In this document: piece by piece, positions 22,722 through 34,305 of the stretch
How positions within the stretch are numbered: the stretch's first letter is position 1
How the letters are laid out: every line of letters starts with the position of its first letter
NCBI GenBank assembly: GCA_030248135.1
Contig: JASANC010000991.1
Location: 1-64,000 of the forward strand
DNA: 64,000 bases
Direction: 5' to 3'
Source: Theristus sp. LFF4_11
Lineage: Eukaryota > Nematoda > Chromadorea > Monhysterida > Xyalidae
The notes under the pieces: generated by a model
What the model was told of the DNA's origin: nothing
Databases searched by the model: none
Seen by the model: only the letters and a program-made list of their open reading frames with translations
Program-made: the position numbers and the translations under genes

Positions 22722-24747
22722 TCAATCGTACCAGACATACTGCAGACGGCACGCCTTGGACGCCGGATTGAAGATGAAACTCTCGCAGGTCGGCAGTCGA
22801 ATGCACAGTTTACTACAATCGTCCAGCGTCGGGTTCGGTCGACTCGAAGCGGCCAGATGCGAGAACGACGTGGTGCTGCCGAGTGCGGTGCATTTGGTGT
22901 TCGGGCACTCCTTGACGTACAGCGGCACTGGCGGGTCGGCCGACTTCATCTGATAGCCCTTGTATTGGTTGCGGAATTTGCCTGCAGTTGTGAACGAAAC
23001 ACGCACGTGGTCGGCATTTGGGCGAACCGATACTCCGAACGATTGGTTGGAGAACTGATTTTGAAAGAGGTCGTTGATTGGTGACGTGGATTTCAATACA
23101 ATATGCAACATGTTCACGTTTGAACTGGCGAGTAAACTGCGCTTACCGCCTGCGTTCAGACTGAACGGGAGCGTGAATTGTAAATCGCTGTTCGTAATGG
23201 ACGCTCCGGTTTCGCCTGAACACTGCTGAGAAACGCCGTTTACAATTGCGCGGCGTTTGACAATAAAACACAACTTGCAAACCACTTGTTACAACAACTG
23301 TTTCTTTGTCGAATTCGCGTAAATTTCAGTTTCAAAAAATAAAATGGCCATTATACCGCGCTCCCAAAATCTATTCGTATTGAACTCGCAGAGGGCGCCT
23401 TTCGTTGGATCGACACAATTGGCGTTGGCGAGGTCACCAGTCGACCGAAGGTACGCGCAGTACAACGCTGGAAACGTGTGTTGTTGGAAAATGACTTCAG
23501 AAACGTGAAACAACAAATGTATTCATTCTAACACCAATATTACGACTTGTGATCATGGTGGGAATGATGTATTTGGGTTAAGATGAAAATTTTACCAGAG
23601 AACATTCAAAACGCAAAGGGATTCTGCTGTGAGTCCCCAATTTCTCATTGTGGTTGATTCACTCACAGTGTAGCATTGAACCATGTGAAACTGTCACACT
23701 AAAAAATCGGCCATTTTGAGTGTACCCCGGTTTCTTGCTTCAGCCCGCCCCTCGAGTTCCGCTTCACCCAAAGTGACACACAGCCCAACCATTGACGAAT
23801 TGATTGCACTTTGCTCACTTGCATCTCCCGTTGCTGCAGCGCCCCAGCGTATCACGCGTTTCGCCACGGTCGACACGGTCGGATACAGCACCCAACGGTC
23901 GGTCTTCGGGTCAGCCAATTCCTCCCAGTACCAGTCCGTGTCCCAGACAGCGCCGCCCTTGAAAAGATGCACGTGACCACCAACCAACCAATCAGCTGAT
24001 TCCCTATAATTCAAAATGAGACTGTACATATTTGCGGAGTCCCGTCCACGCGCTGAGGCCACCATTAGCGGCGATCAATTGGCCGAGGTAATGCGCAATC
24101 GCATCGTTGGTGACGAATGCCAGGTGGCCGTCCTGAACGAGTGAAAAAAAGTGCTTGCAACTTTAGGAATCTTGCGGCTTTTCGCAAACAGTTTCAATGT
24201 TGGGGTTTTCCACGAGTGTAAATGCACAAAAAGCTATTTCCGCTTTTTTTCCGGCAAAATAAACCTTGAGCTCTTGAACACCAATTCACAGAAGTTCCTT
24301 CTACATTGAGTCGGCTTGATTTCACAATATTTATTAGTAAGCAAAGTCACTCAAATAAACCGGTTGCCAAATTGACATTCGCGAAGCATGTTTTTAGCTA
24401 ACTGTCGATATGAATGTATTTTTTTTTATTTATTTACGAGAAAACTGTGTACACGCGTCTCAATGTCTCCATCATTTTTTTCAATCAATCCGCGTCTCGA
24501 CCTGCAGTCCAGGGCCAGCGTTCACGCACGCCCCGCGCGCCGCCTCGCGCGACAGAAACGGCGTCTTGATGTAGACGTAGCACGCCTGGCGATACGCGAA
24601 GCCAACGTGATTCAACGGCAGTGTGCCGGCGCACGAGCTCTTCACATCGGGCGGTGGCACGAGCAGCGTTTGAGCGTGCGTCTCGCGGTTGCGCGCGATC
24701 GTCAACAACAGGAAACTGTAGAACACCGCTGCCCGTTTTGTTGTCAT
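22722..24747 (-). CDS. Secreted C-type lectin-like / PAN-like protein, 332 aa, 6 exons
   Basis: Minus-strand exons are 24747-24502, 24132-24028, 23957-23819, 23467-23357, 23284-23147 and 22981-22722, with compatible phases (0,0,1,1,1). Residues 1-25 are a signal peptide (AVFYSFLLLTI core). About 38-160 is a C-type lectin-like domain: CAGTLPLNHVGFAYRQACY, LAFVTND, AWTGLRK, WYWEEL, CAYL and ANCVDPTKGALCEF. The EPN/QPD and WND calcium-sugar motifs are not seen, so sugar binding is doubtful. The last exon ends in a PAN/apple-like Cys pattern (LDDCSKLCIRLPTCESFIF...ACRL). Such proteins act outside the cell in adhesion or defence. Exon 5 is the least certain. The end may be the TGA at 22722, or a donor at 22740 (GTATGT) may lead to a further exon. 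Intron 2 is only 70 nt and matches MITE E. Confidence 0.75.
23958..24027 (-). repeat. MITE family E fragment forming lectin intron 2
   Basis: The 70-nt intron reads, on the minus strand, GTACAGTCTCATTTTGAATT, then ATAGGGAATCAGCTGATTGG, TTGGTTGGTGGTCACGTGCA and TCTTTTCAAG. The first ~58 nt align with the terminal arm of family E (60911 onward). The splice donor lies at the MITE terminus. Confidence 0.7.
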
Positions 24748-27575
24748 GGTTTGTTGTGTTTACTGGATTGGTCACCGCGCTTTGATCGGTGGGGATGGGA
24801 AGTACCAAAAATCAGAATTAATAGTTCCAAAAACCGACCACCAAACTGGCCAACCTGTCTATTCAATGTGCCATTTTCAACATTTTGAGTGATACGAATT
24901 GCTGGTTTGCAATGTTTTCCTGTGGCGGTGTGTTGCTATGCTCTTCAATTAGTCTGCTTTTTGGTGATCAAGCAGATTGCAACATGTTCAAATGACCGTC
25001 CACGAAACAGTGTTATACTGCATAGAAATTACCAGCAGTAACAAAATTTTTGGCAAATCAGATTATCGAATTACTTCCGCGTGTTTTGCGCGCGATCGCA
25101 TGCCACAGTAATCTCAAAATGTTTTTTTTCACAACTAAGTGATGTGAATCTCGTGCGTGCGTGATGATTTTCTGTCGATTCTGCCGTCGAATGTTTATAT
25201 CAGCAATTTTTACGGTCGAGAACATATTTCTCGCATGGTCAGTGATTCACTTATACCTCAGTGGTGCTATCCGTGGCGTATACAGAAAATTGACTGTAAA
25301 CATACAATAAATCAGTGCACGAAAATCGGTGTGTGGATACATCTGTAACTCGTGGAAATGAGCCCGAAAAACACCATAGCATTTCAAAACGAAACGAATA
25401 ACAATCCGTTATGGTTGTGTGTCTCACTGTAGCGCTCAAGGTCCTGTGCTCTCAATTTCGCATTACGAAAATTTCGCGCTGCGCACTAAATTTGAATGCA
25501 AGTAAGCGATCAAGAAGAATAAAATTGGCTGTCATCGAGCACATGCAATAATCTGATTAAAATTCGTGTGGACTCAATGAAGTGTCACAGAACATGAAGA
25601 TCGTTTCTTGATCGAAAAGCGTTCAAGAAATTATTATTATTATTTTTCATACAAATCGCTGAGAATGTGCGAATTGATTTGATAGTTGGTTTTGCAAAGT
25701 AAATCCCGAAACTCGGATTCACAAGATCCGAACTGACGAAATTTGCGTTCGGAATATCAATTCGAGAGATATACAGTTAATCGAGTGTGAAATTTGTTCG
25801 GGGCACAGTAACGGTTCAGTATATGATGGTGGGTTGGGTGGATAATTCATTTCGAATGATGAAATCCACACCTCAGTAACTGTCAAATAAAATGCACGGA
25901 AAAACGTGTCTGAGTCTTGTGAGGTCATTCGCAGGATTTTGCGTAAATTTTTTTCTTGGAAAAATTCAGTTGATTTTTTGAATATATCCAAATTAGTTTG
26001 TATCCATCGGTGCAAGATTTCAAACGACTTCACAGCCCTGTCACAGAAGCAGATAAACTACACTAAACTTTCAATACCATTCTACACGCTGCATGGTGAT
26101 TCTGCAGTCAGACCGTGAAATTTCGTGGTTTACAGCTACTCTGTCTTAATCTGTACTTGCACAGCACGAACATATAGCCGTCGCCGTCGTTCTTTTTTGA
26201 AAATTTCAACTTTAGCTCTAAAATTGCTGCTTTTGATTTGGAAACATCCGATAAAAATCATGAACAACTTTTTTTCAAAGTTCAAAATCCATTCATCATT
26301 GCTGCATCTGTTCTGCATCTGTAGCAATTAGGCAAACCAATTTTTTTTCGTCTGAATGTTCGACTGCACTGTTTAGGGTACTGTACACACAAGTCTCAGG
26401 CCCAGCCAAAAATTCGCAACTTTCACTATGATTTTTGTTTCACGCCTACCAATCTGTAACCAATCCAATATGCCTCGCAAATTGATGTAATTTATATTCA
26501 TTAGCGACGCGCTTGTTCATGTGCCCTTGTTTACAAACCGGCGTCGGTAATAGGAAAACGTCGTCGATAAAATCTAGAGTCAATTTTTGGGTTTTTGAAA
26601 AATGCTCACAGTTCTTCTCACACCTCACCGAACAACCAACCGTGAGTGAGTTTTTTTTCGCAACCTGGGACGCTCACACAATGTTTTGCTTGCATGCTCA
26701 TAAAGCGGCGGGCACGCAATGTGTTTGCAATGCAGACGCAGATTGAAATCGAAGCGCCCATCGCCCGAAAGTCATTATTATCAAAACTTGTCATCGATTT
26801 ATCACGGCCACAAAAAGTCTCTTTCTCGCTCCTCCACTCGATACTGGTGAACAAGCGCATCGCGGCGTCTGCCCATTCAACAACCATACCTTACAAATTC
26901 GTCAGTGTTGCACGCATATAATGTTCGATCGCATTCAATTGAAAGAGCATCGGCGTAAATAAACAGCATAAAAACTTAGAAATATTGAAACTGAATATAT
27001 ACAACAAGCGACACACACCGCAGTCGCTGCGCGCAACGTTGACGAAATTATGGCAGCAGTTCAAAAACCAGATTACACCGAACCGCACCAGCAGCACTAG
27101 TTGTTGTTGTGCATGTTGAGCACAAGAGCGTCACCACGCCGTGTGTTGAATGTCGCACCAGAAAACGGCAACAAACAGCAGCAACAGCGTGCATGTTTGC
27201 TTTTTTTGGTGCGAATGGACAGACACAACGCAAGACGCGGCACACACGTTCTGCGCTTCACTTTTGTGAACTCGTGTCTCTTTTTTTCTAAACCGGACGA
27301 CCTGGCCGGCCACCGAAATGGAGAGTTTGTGCTACACAACACTGCTACGCTGTGCGGGGGCTACCACTGCCAACTTTGTTTGTGTAACATGTTGAAACCA
27401 ACAAAACCATCCACACTTTTTTGTTACGCTGGCTACTGTATGAACTGCATGCACACCTTTTCCTATTTTGCGTCGTGCAGTTCGTATTCTTATGCTTGTT
27501 TGCTTGCGTTCAGGTGTAAAAGTATAACATTTCGTTAAACTTGGCAGCTCAGAAAAGTTCGACGAAAAGAAAGCA
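24748..27575. other. Intergenic between divergent lectin and Knirps-like genes
   Basis: It contains the 5' flanks of both genes. The DNA is AT-rich, with several overlapping open frames near 27.05-27.55 kb that show no domain. No repeat family from elsewhere in the window was recognised. Confidence 0.45.
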
Positions 27576-30500
27576 ATGCAGGAGCAGAGCACTGTGCAGA
27601 GTACGATCGTTATTTGCGTGCAACATCATTCAGTATTTGTGCAACACCCTTTTTTCTGCTGTTCCCTGTAATATTTCCCGTTTCTTCAGCGTCAAATGAT
27701 TGCAGCGCAATTTCGCCAACGGCCGCAAAGCATGCAGCGCAAACCCAATCCGATTCCGACTTTTCGACCGTTTCACGATTTCTGACTCCAAAACATGCAC
27801 GCACAAACGGACGCTCAAATCTTGGAGTCGACAGTGAGTTGTTCCCGTTGCTTCCTTTGATCGGATCAGCAAAATGTGCAGGTCAACTGCGTTTGAGAAC
27901 GGTTTTTGCAATTGCTCTAGTTATTTTGAGCAACACAAAAGGTTCATCATTTGCGGTGTCTGTTGACACACCCAGTGCCCTCTGGTTCGCTCGTGTACGA
28001 CGGATACCCGGTGCAAGATACCCCACACTGCTTTTACTCAGAAATGAAAAGTATCAACGATTGGTTTGAAATTCCTGTAATTGCATGTATTTTTTCACAT
28101 CTGCCTCGAAAGTACCCAATAAAGCTGTATAATTGAACGATTTTTTTCAAATTTTCAGTCTTACGAACAGCTGTGCAGAGTCTGCGGCGACAAGGCTGCT
28201 GGTTATCACTTCGGCGCGTTCACTTGCGAAGGCTGCAAAGTGAGTCAAAATTATTCGTGTTTCGTTCCACTGATAAGGTGTATACCGTAACCATAAGTTG
28301 CATGCCATGAACATATGCTGTGCATTGTAGTAAGTGGTCTTTCGTTAAAATTCCGGTGCATAATTTGATTTTTTTTGGCCAATTCTTCATTCCATTTACA
28401 AGTTCGTCCGCATGACAGTGAGATGTGTCACCACTGTGTGTGTTCGCTTTAATCACGTGTTTACCCTTCAGAGCAACTCAAATGCAATTACGTTTCAATC
28501 TCGAAGCAGAAAAAAAACGCAACACTTTAGCGGGCGGCCCACGCGATTTGCACAATCTAGTTCTTTACGCCACTGCGTATATACATATTGTACATGCTTT
28601 TTTGCAGTTTGACGTGTTTCGCGTGAACACAAAACAAATCAAAGCGCGTATTTCCATGCCAAAACGCGTGTTTTTTAGTGGATCGCACAGGTCATGTGCT
28701 GCACATTACTATTCAGAGCGCCCATCTATTTTGATTTCGTGGCGGTGTGACGTTGGCGGCGCGTTAACGCGCTACACTTTTTTACTCACCGCACAAAAAT
28801 TACATGTTTTCAATTTCATTTTGAAACCTGTTTCCTGTGTACAATCTCTCTCTGACCATGACACTGGCGCGAGCGCAAGGGCATGCGGTTTGAAAAGCAG
28901 TGTCACTGGGTTAAAATTGGAAAACGGGCCGGTTTTTTGCTTGACAGTCATCGTGTTGCGAAATTTATGTGAAACGGATCGCGTCGTGTGCAGTAGCACA
29001 CGCACACCCACGCACACCACAGCCAAACAACAGCAACAGAATGTTCTCCACTTTTCGCAGCAAAAAAAAACACAACCGTTCTGTTCTGCTGTTAAGAGAT
29101 GTAAGCAAAAATCGTTGTCAACTCCATGTAAATCAGTTCACACCTGTAATACGCGTAAAAGCACGCAAAATTTCTAAAACCAGTCTCACAAAAGAAAAAA
29201 CGCAATTCGCCGTTTACACGTGCGTTTTTTCTGCGATATTGGCGCGGCTGAGTGCTCGGTTGACGTTTCACGAGCAAGGTCAAACGTCCAACGACCGCCC
29301 ATAAAAAATGCAACCAAAACGCTGCAAGTGTTCGCAACTGAAAAATGGTGCGAAAATGCATTACTCCGGGTCTGGACTTGCCGTTCCGAAACGTCAGCCG
29401 TGTGTAGATTGAATCAGTTCAACGCTGAAGTAAATTTTCATGTTTTTGCCATGCATGCAGCAGTGGACATCTTTTATTTTCGTAGTTTGCTGCCATTCTT
29501 TTCTAACCTTATATAAAACCGCATCACCGCAAAAACACAAATAAAAACCAGTTTAGAAAATCGAACAAATTTCTCGTTTCCTTGTTATTAGCTGCGTGCA
29601 GCGCGGTCGCTTTGTGGTGCCATAGATCACACAGGAGGCATACAACGGGTGTGTTGTGTTGTTGTTCAAAGTGCGGAGGGAAATCGCGTTAACTTAGAAG
29701 TTGTCGGTGTTGATGAGATGGTTTTGATAAAAAAATTTAGAGATGAAATACATGAGAGTAAACGTTTTGTACCTACATCGCTGGACCGTTACCGAACACC
29801 GTGACCGGTACACCCTTAGTGTATTTTGACCTTGAACAAATTTCCCCAGAACGAAAAACTACATACAGACTTTATTTTCAAAAAGGGCCATTTGAAACGA
29901 GAAAAAGGGTCTGATACAGTGGAGGCATTAAAATGCATGTGACCGTAAGTACGTCAAGTGGAGTAGTGGAGCAGAAAAGACCATCGATTTCAAAGGGGCT
30001 CCAATTGTAGCCATTCAAGAAACCGTGCAGAGAATTCCAAACACCCGGCGCAACAAAGCAAGCATCGGCCAAAAGCGGACCGACACCCCTGTCCCGCACA
30101 TTTCAGTCATTCTTCGGGCGCATCTGCAAGCCGTTGCCGAAGTTGGACACTACGGACGATGGACACGACACGAGCGGCAGCAAAGCAGCAGCTGGCAGCA
30201 AGCAGACGACGACGCTGACGACACCGCCGGAGCCGCGCTCGCCGTTGCCCGACTGCAAGACCGGCGGCCGGTGCAACGTGATCGGTCGGACGAGCCGGAC
30301 GCTGTGCAAGGCGTGCCGCTGGCAGAAGTGCATGTCGGCGAACATGTCACGGCAACGTCAGTGCGCTGCGTGCTTCTTTGGATTGCCATACTCATGGTGT
30401 CCTAAGGGGCATTCATGAAGCGGTATTTAGTGACGTGTAACTGTGTTGAAACTGTAGCTACGCGGTCACTAAATACTGCTTCATGAATGCCACTTTACAC

Positions 30501-31933
30501 TTCTCTGGTATTACGCCGTGCACTGCAGAATCAAAACTGAGTGACTGACTGGAGACCAGTTGTAGAATCGGTGTAGTGTCGTTTCTTTTAGCTCTGCGAC
30601 TCATTGCGTTCGCAGACGTCGAAAGGTAATTTCATGCATGATGCTGCAATTCCAATCCGGCCCTGGTGACGCATCCGTATCTCAGGGACACAGGGTTACC
30701 TCAGCAATTTTGAATTCCCGCGCCAAGCATGAAACTGTTCGCCTATCCATGCGCGCATTTAGTCTCGGTACCAAAATAAATGATCATTGCAGGGTTCGGG
30801 ATGAAATCACCGAGTGGTTCAAGTGAAGTTCAAAATCAAGCAAAGAAACAAGAAACGGATACCTTGTAGACGTTCAATAGTACACACAGACAGTAAATCT
30901 GCATGATAATCTTGACACGTACTAACAACTCAAATCGAAACTCAGATTCGCGGTATGGCCGCCGGTCGCACTACTTCAAAGTGTCCTGTATGCTTGACAA
31001 ACGCAGTGGCACGACGACTGATCAACTGGCACCGAGTGACCCGGCAAAAATGACGAACAAGCCGGTGCCGCCGACACGAAACAACAATCGCGCCTCTGTT
31101 ATAAGTGAGTTGACAGTTTTTGGTCAATCGCGGTGTACAGTTGCCCATTTTCATCGATTTTAGTCATGTGACGACCTCAGTGGTTATCCTATCCAGATCG
31201 ATGAGACCATATATTGCAGAACGAATTGCGCAAGGATCACTGACCAACGGGCAGAACAACAATTACACCATCAAGGTAGACTGCAAACACGACGTCAGGG
31301 AGCCTGGAGTGAAACAGCTAAAAGCGCAGAACAACAACAACAGCATGATGACGCAGGTACATCATCATCATCACCACCAGCAGCCGACGTACATCAGCCA
31401 GCCGCCACATCAGCACGTGATCAACCCTGCGGTCACGTTCGCACCGCTCGGCATCAACGTCACGTCCAGCGCGCATCACGCCGCGTTGTCAGTTTTCCTT
31501 GATTCCGTTTTTTTGAAGGAAAAAAATCAAAAATTGAGTGGTGCTCTGCTGATACTGCTCAGACTGGCGATAGGATGAAAACCTCTAGCAGGTTTGCTTT
31601 TCCAGCAAATATACTGACGTTCTTTACTTGGCCAGGTGGGCCGCAGCTCTGTCGTCCCAACTGCAACTGCACATTGCCAACGGAGGCAGCGTCTCGCCAT
31701 ACAGCAGCACCGGCACAGCGTCCACAGTCGCCGAGGGACTCAGCCCTGTTGCTGTGCTGCCTCTAAACGCCAACCAACCGCGGTCGCCGCAGTCGAACGC
31801 GCTGCAAGAGGCGCCACTGGACTTGTCGTTGAAACATCAGCGGACGCCAATGTCGCCAGCTGGCGTGCGACCACCGACTGAACTGAACAGTAGTGATCCG
31901 ATCAACTTGAGCGCCAAGATGCAACTGTTTTGA
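27576..31933 (+). CDS. Knirps/NR0A-like orphan nuclear receptor, about 432 aa, 7 exons
   Basis: Exons are 27576-27600, 27690-27833, 27976-28010, 28159-28239, 30107-30356, 30946-31104, 31181-31487 (or from 31220) and 31636-31933, giving 365 codons from the DNA-binding domain on; the three 5' exons are weaker but phase-consistent. That is eight exons if all three are real. Zinc finger I has C74, C77, C91, C94 with P-box CEGCK and SFFGR. Finger II has C145, C151, C162, C165 and ends [23 protein letters not shown] follows, the Knirps-type C-terminal extension. There is no ligand-binding domain, as in Knirps, Eagle and odr-7. The C-terminal half is Asn/His/Gln-rich and carries PLDLSLK (394-400), a match to the CtBP-binding motif PxDLSxK used by Drosophila Knirps, and PINLSAK (422-428). 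The family acts in the nucleus as sequence-specific repressors. A ~34-residue insertion separates the fingers. Confidence 0.87.
30403..30497. repeat. Palindromic MITE family D (Knirps-like intron)
   Basis: GGGGCATTCATGAAGCGGTA pairs with TACTGCTTCATGAATGCCAC. It starts 47 bp after the 5' splice site of the intron that follows zinc finger II. Confidence 0.85.
30580..30796 (+). repeat. Family C repeat (Knirps-like intron)
   Basis: TTTTAGCTCTGCGACTCATT, GCGTTCGCAGACGTCGAAAG, TTTTGAATTCCCGCGCCAAG and GTACCAAAATAAATGATCA match 20068-20286 in the same order. Confidence 0.75.
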
Positions 31934-34097
31934 AATATTGTGCGTGTGCTTTGTTTTGATTTACTGTGTGAAAATGGGAGATTCCACGTCCACGAGTGAC
32001 AATATTTATGTGATTGTGTCGTCAAATTTGATTTTGAGTTGATTGTTGTTCATTTTGTCCACTCGTAGCTTGTTGATCCATGATTTACTCTCGTCTTCTG
32101 TTTTGGTTCTATGCACCCCATTACCACCCGCGACATGCACAATTTGCTATTAATTCCAGTTTGCTGGAGAAGATTCTGAAAACAGACTGTGCCAAATTTG
32201 AAAATGCGGGCTTTTTTGCCGTGACATAAGCCATTTTGGCTGACTGTTTCTTTCTTGTTTTCTGTGGTGTCTCTTTGGCAAAACTTACTGTGCATACAAT
32301 GCCGTTAACAAGTGTTTTTCCTTATTTGTTTCATTTCTTCATCATTTTATAAATTCTCTCTGCAACACGATTTCCACCGTTCATTTCTTTCACATTCCAT
32401 ATTTATTTCATTCACCCCAGACTTTAACAATGACCGTTTTTCGCTTGATCATCAGAGGTGCAAAGAGGGAAAGGGAAATTTTATTATTCTTTCATGTGGT
32501 GGATGTGAAGTTGATGTTTGTTTTTGCCTGATGGTGTCTTGCAAAACGTTTTTCCTCAAACGGAAGCCGGCAATATGGTTTATGCACTTTCATATCTTGT
32601 TCATTTCATGTGATTGCAATGTTTTTTCCACTGACACTTACTACGGTTACAATATTGGCAGCTCTCTGCGGGTAGAAAAATTTTTGATTATAATTTTGTC
32701 TTTTTCCTTTGTCGTATGGCAATGTGTGTGCACTTGTTTTGTCTTTTTTGCAATGGAATATATACAGAATTGTGGCTTACTTTTTTGTATTTATAACTGT
32801 GGTCGTTATGTGCACTTCACGAGCATTCCGTTTGCCACTGAGACAAAAATTCACCAAGCTGAATCCGTCGATGTCATCGTATTGTTATGCGTTTTTCGGT
32901 GGCGTCTTCAGCATCATTTGTGCGTGTGCAACGGTCAATGTGTGTGTGTCAATTGTTGTTCTCGTCATTCAGGAAAAAATAAAAGTTTTGCGCAGGAATT
33001 AGCAATTTAGCAATTAGCAAAAGTGTCGTTTCGGTGACGCCACCGGACAAAACTGAAAATTGCGCACCGCATTTAGAACGACTGACGTGTACGCCAGCAA
33101 TAAATTGATGCTGTTTTGAAAAGTGATCATGAAAGTTGACAAAAACAACAGAAAATGAAACGGGGTCCTGTCTTTGCGTTCGTCAACGAAGAGCAATTGC
33201 TGCTAAACTGCTGGACCGTTCAAGCTAATGTGTGCTTTTGGACAGGACCGTCTGTCGTACTAACGAGCCCTGGGCGCATGGCACGACATGCGTCTTACCT
33301 CGTGACATTCTAAGAACATCCCAAACGACATGTGGGAAGCTGTCGAAGATCAACCACGGGTACACGTTCGCCAAGACGCATCCGTCGTTGGAAAGGCGCG
33401 AGGCTTTGCAAATGTTTCGATTGCCATAGTGGAGGGGGGGGAGTAAAATAAGAATAGGAAGGGAAATAGGAAGGGGTAGGGCGAAAAAGACAAAAAGAAA
33501 ACGGACGAACGGAAAGGAACAAGCAGAGTAGTTGGAGGTGGAGAAACGAATGGAGAGATGGGTGATCAGAGAATAACCAGGAAAACCAAACGGTTGTAAA
33601 AAGATGTCGTTAGCGCTGCCATTTTTTTAAATTTTGAAATTCGTTCAATCTAACACCGCCAGCTGGCTGTTTTTTTGCGCCGATGAAAACGGTAGATTTT
33701 TTAGTAGTATGTACCTTTTAATTTTCGTGGTGCCGCGCAACAGTGAGTGGTCTGTGTTGCTCATCACTCACGTAAAGTGGCGCCACTGCGCGGACGCCTC
33801 TGCGCTCAGCACACACCGCGCACGTGTGTCCTGTTTTAAAAATCTGTTTTGCGGTATACACCGATTATATCTTCGCGGTGTGCGCTCAAAAACTCCACAA
33901 ACGGTTTTGTTGTTCGGTTAAGTGTTGAGGCGGAGAGAATGAAAACATACAACAAAACGAAAAGTCGATTGAATGGAGCAACAAAGCAGTCTGGCCAGTT
34001 TTGGGTGCGTGTGTGTGTGAGCCAATGTGCTGCGCTTCAGCAGCAGTGTTTTCTACGACGCGCATTTTTACTTCCTTTTTTTCTTATGTCTCCATAT
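31934..34097. other. Knirps-like 3' flank, no second gene supported
   Basis: It starts with a long T-rich stretch, probably 3' UTR, with possible AATAAA signals near 32978 and 33100. An uninterrupted 232-codon frame (32312-33010) is Phe/Cys/Ile-rich from composition. Around 33232-33430 two frames stay open over about 60 codons, neither with a recognisable domain. A purine-rich tract with G runs follows at 33427-33560. Confidence 0.45.
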
Positions 34098-34128
<31 letters not shown>

Positions 34129-34305
34129 GATTTTTAGGCGATGTTTTTAGCCAGGGCTAACCCAGAGAAGCGTACAGAACGCCATTGAGTAGGGCGCCCA
34201 TCGAGTTTTCTCTGTCATTAAGTGCCTATACACCCCTCGGCGGGGCTCGATCCCCCGAGCGCACAGACTGTAGTCTAACGCACTACCACCAGGCCACGAG
34301 GGTGA
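34098..34305 (-). mobile_element. tRNA-derived SINE, full-length copy (minus)
   Basis: Read on the minus strand it begins GTCACCCTCGTGGCCTGGTG and has the B-box-like GGGATCGAGCCCCGCC. It then has the body ACTCGATGGGCGCCCTACTC and GTTAGCCCTGGCTAAAAACA, and a long CAA tail (34098-34128 as GTT units on the plus strand). Confidence 0.88.

Noticed and set aside
28425..29177. 250-codon plus-strand open frame
   Set aside because: It lies wholly within the intron between the two zinc-finger exons. Its translation has no domain or signal peptide and its composition follows local A/C bias.
32312..33010. 232-codon plus-strand open frame after the Knirps-like stop
   Set aside because: Phe/Cys/Ile-rich translation from T-rich DNA, probably 3' UTR; no helix pattern or motif that supports a protein.
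33232..33430. Small exon or retrocopy with two open frames
   Set aside because: Two different frames look equally protein-like over about 60 codons and neither has a recognisable domain or clean splice partner.
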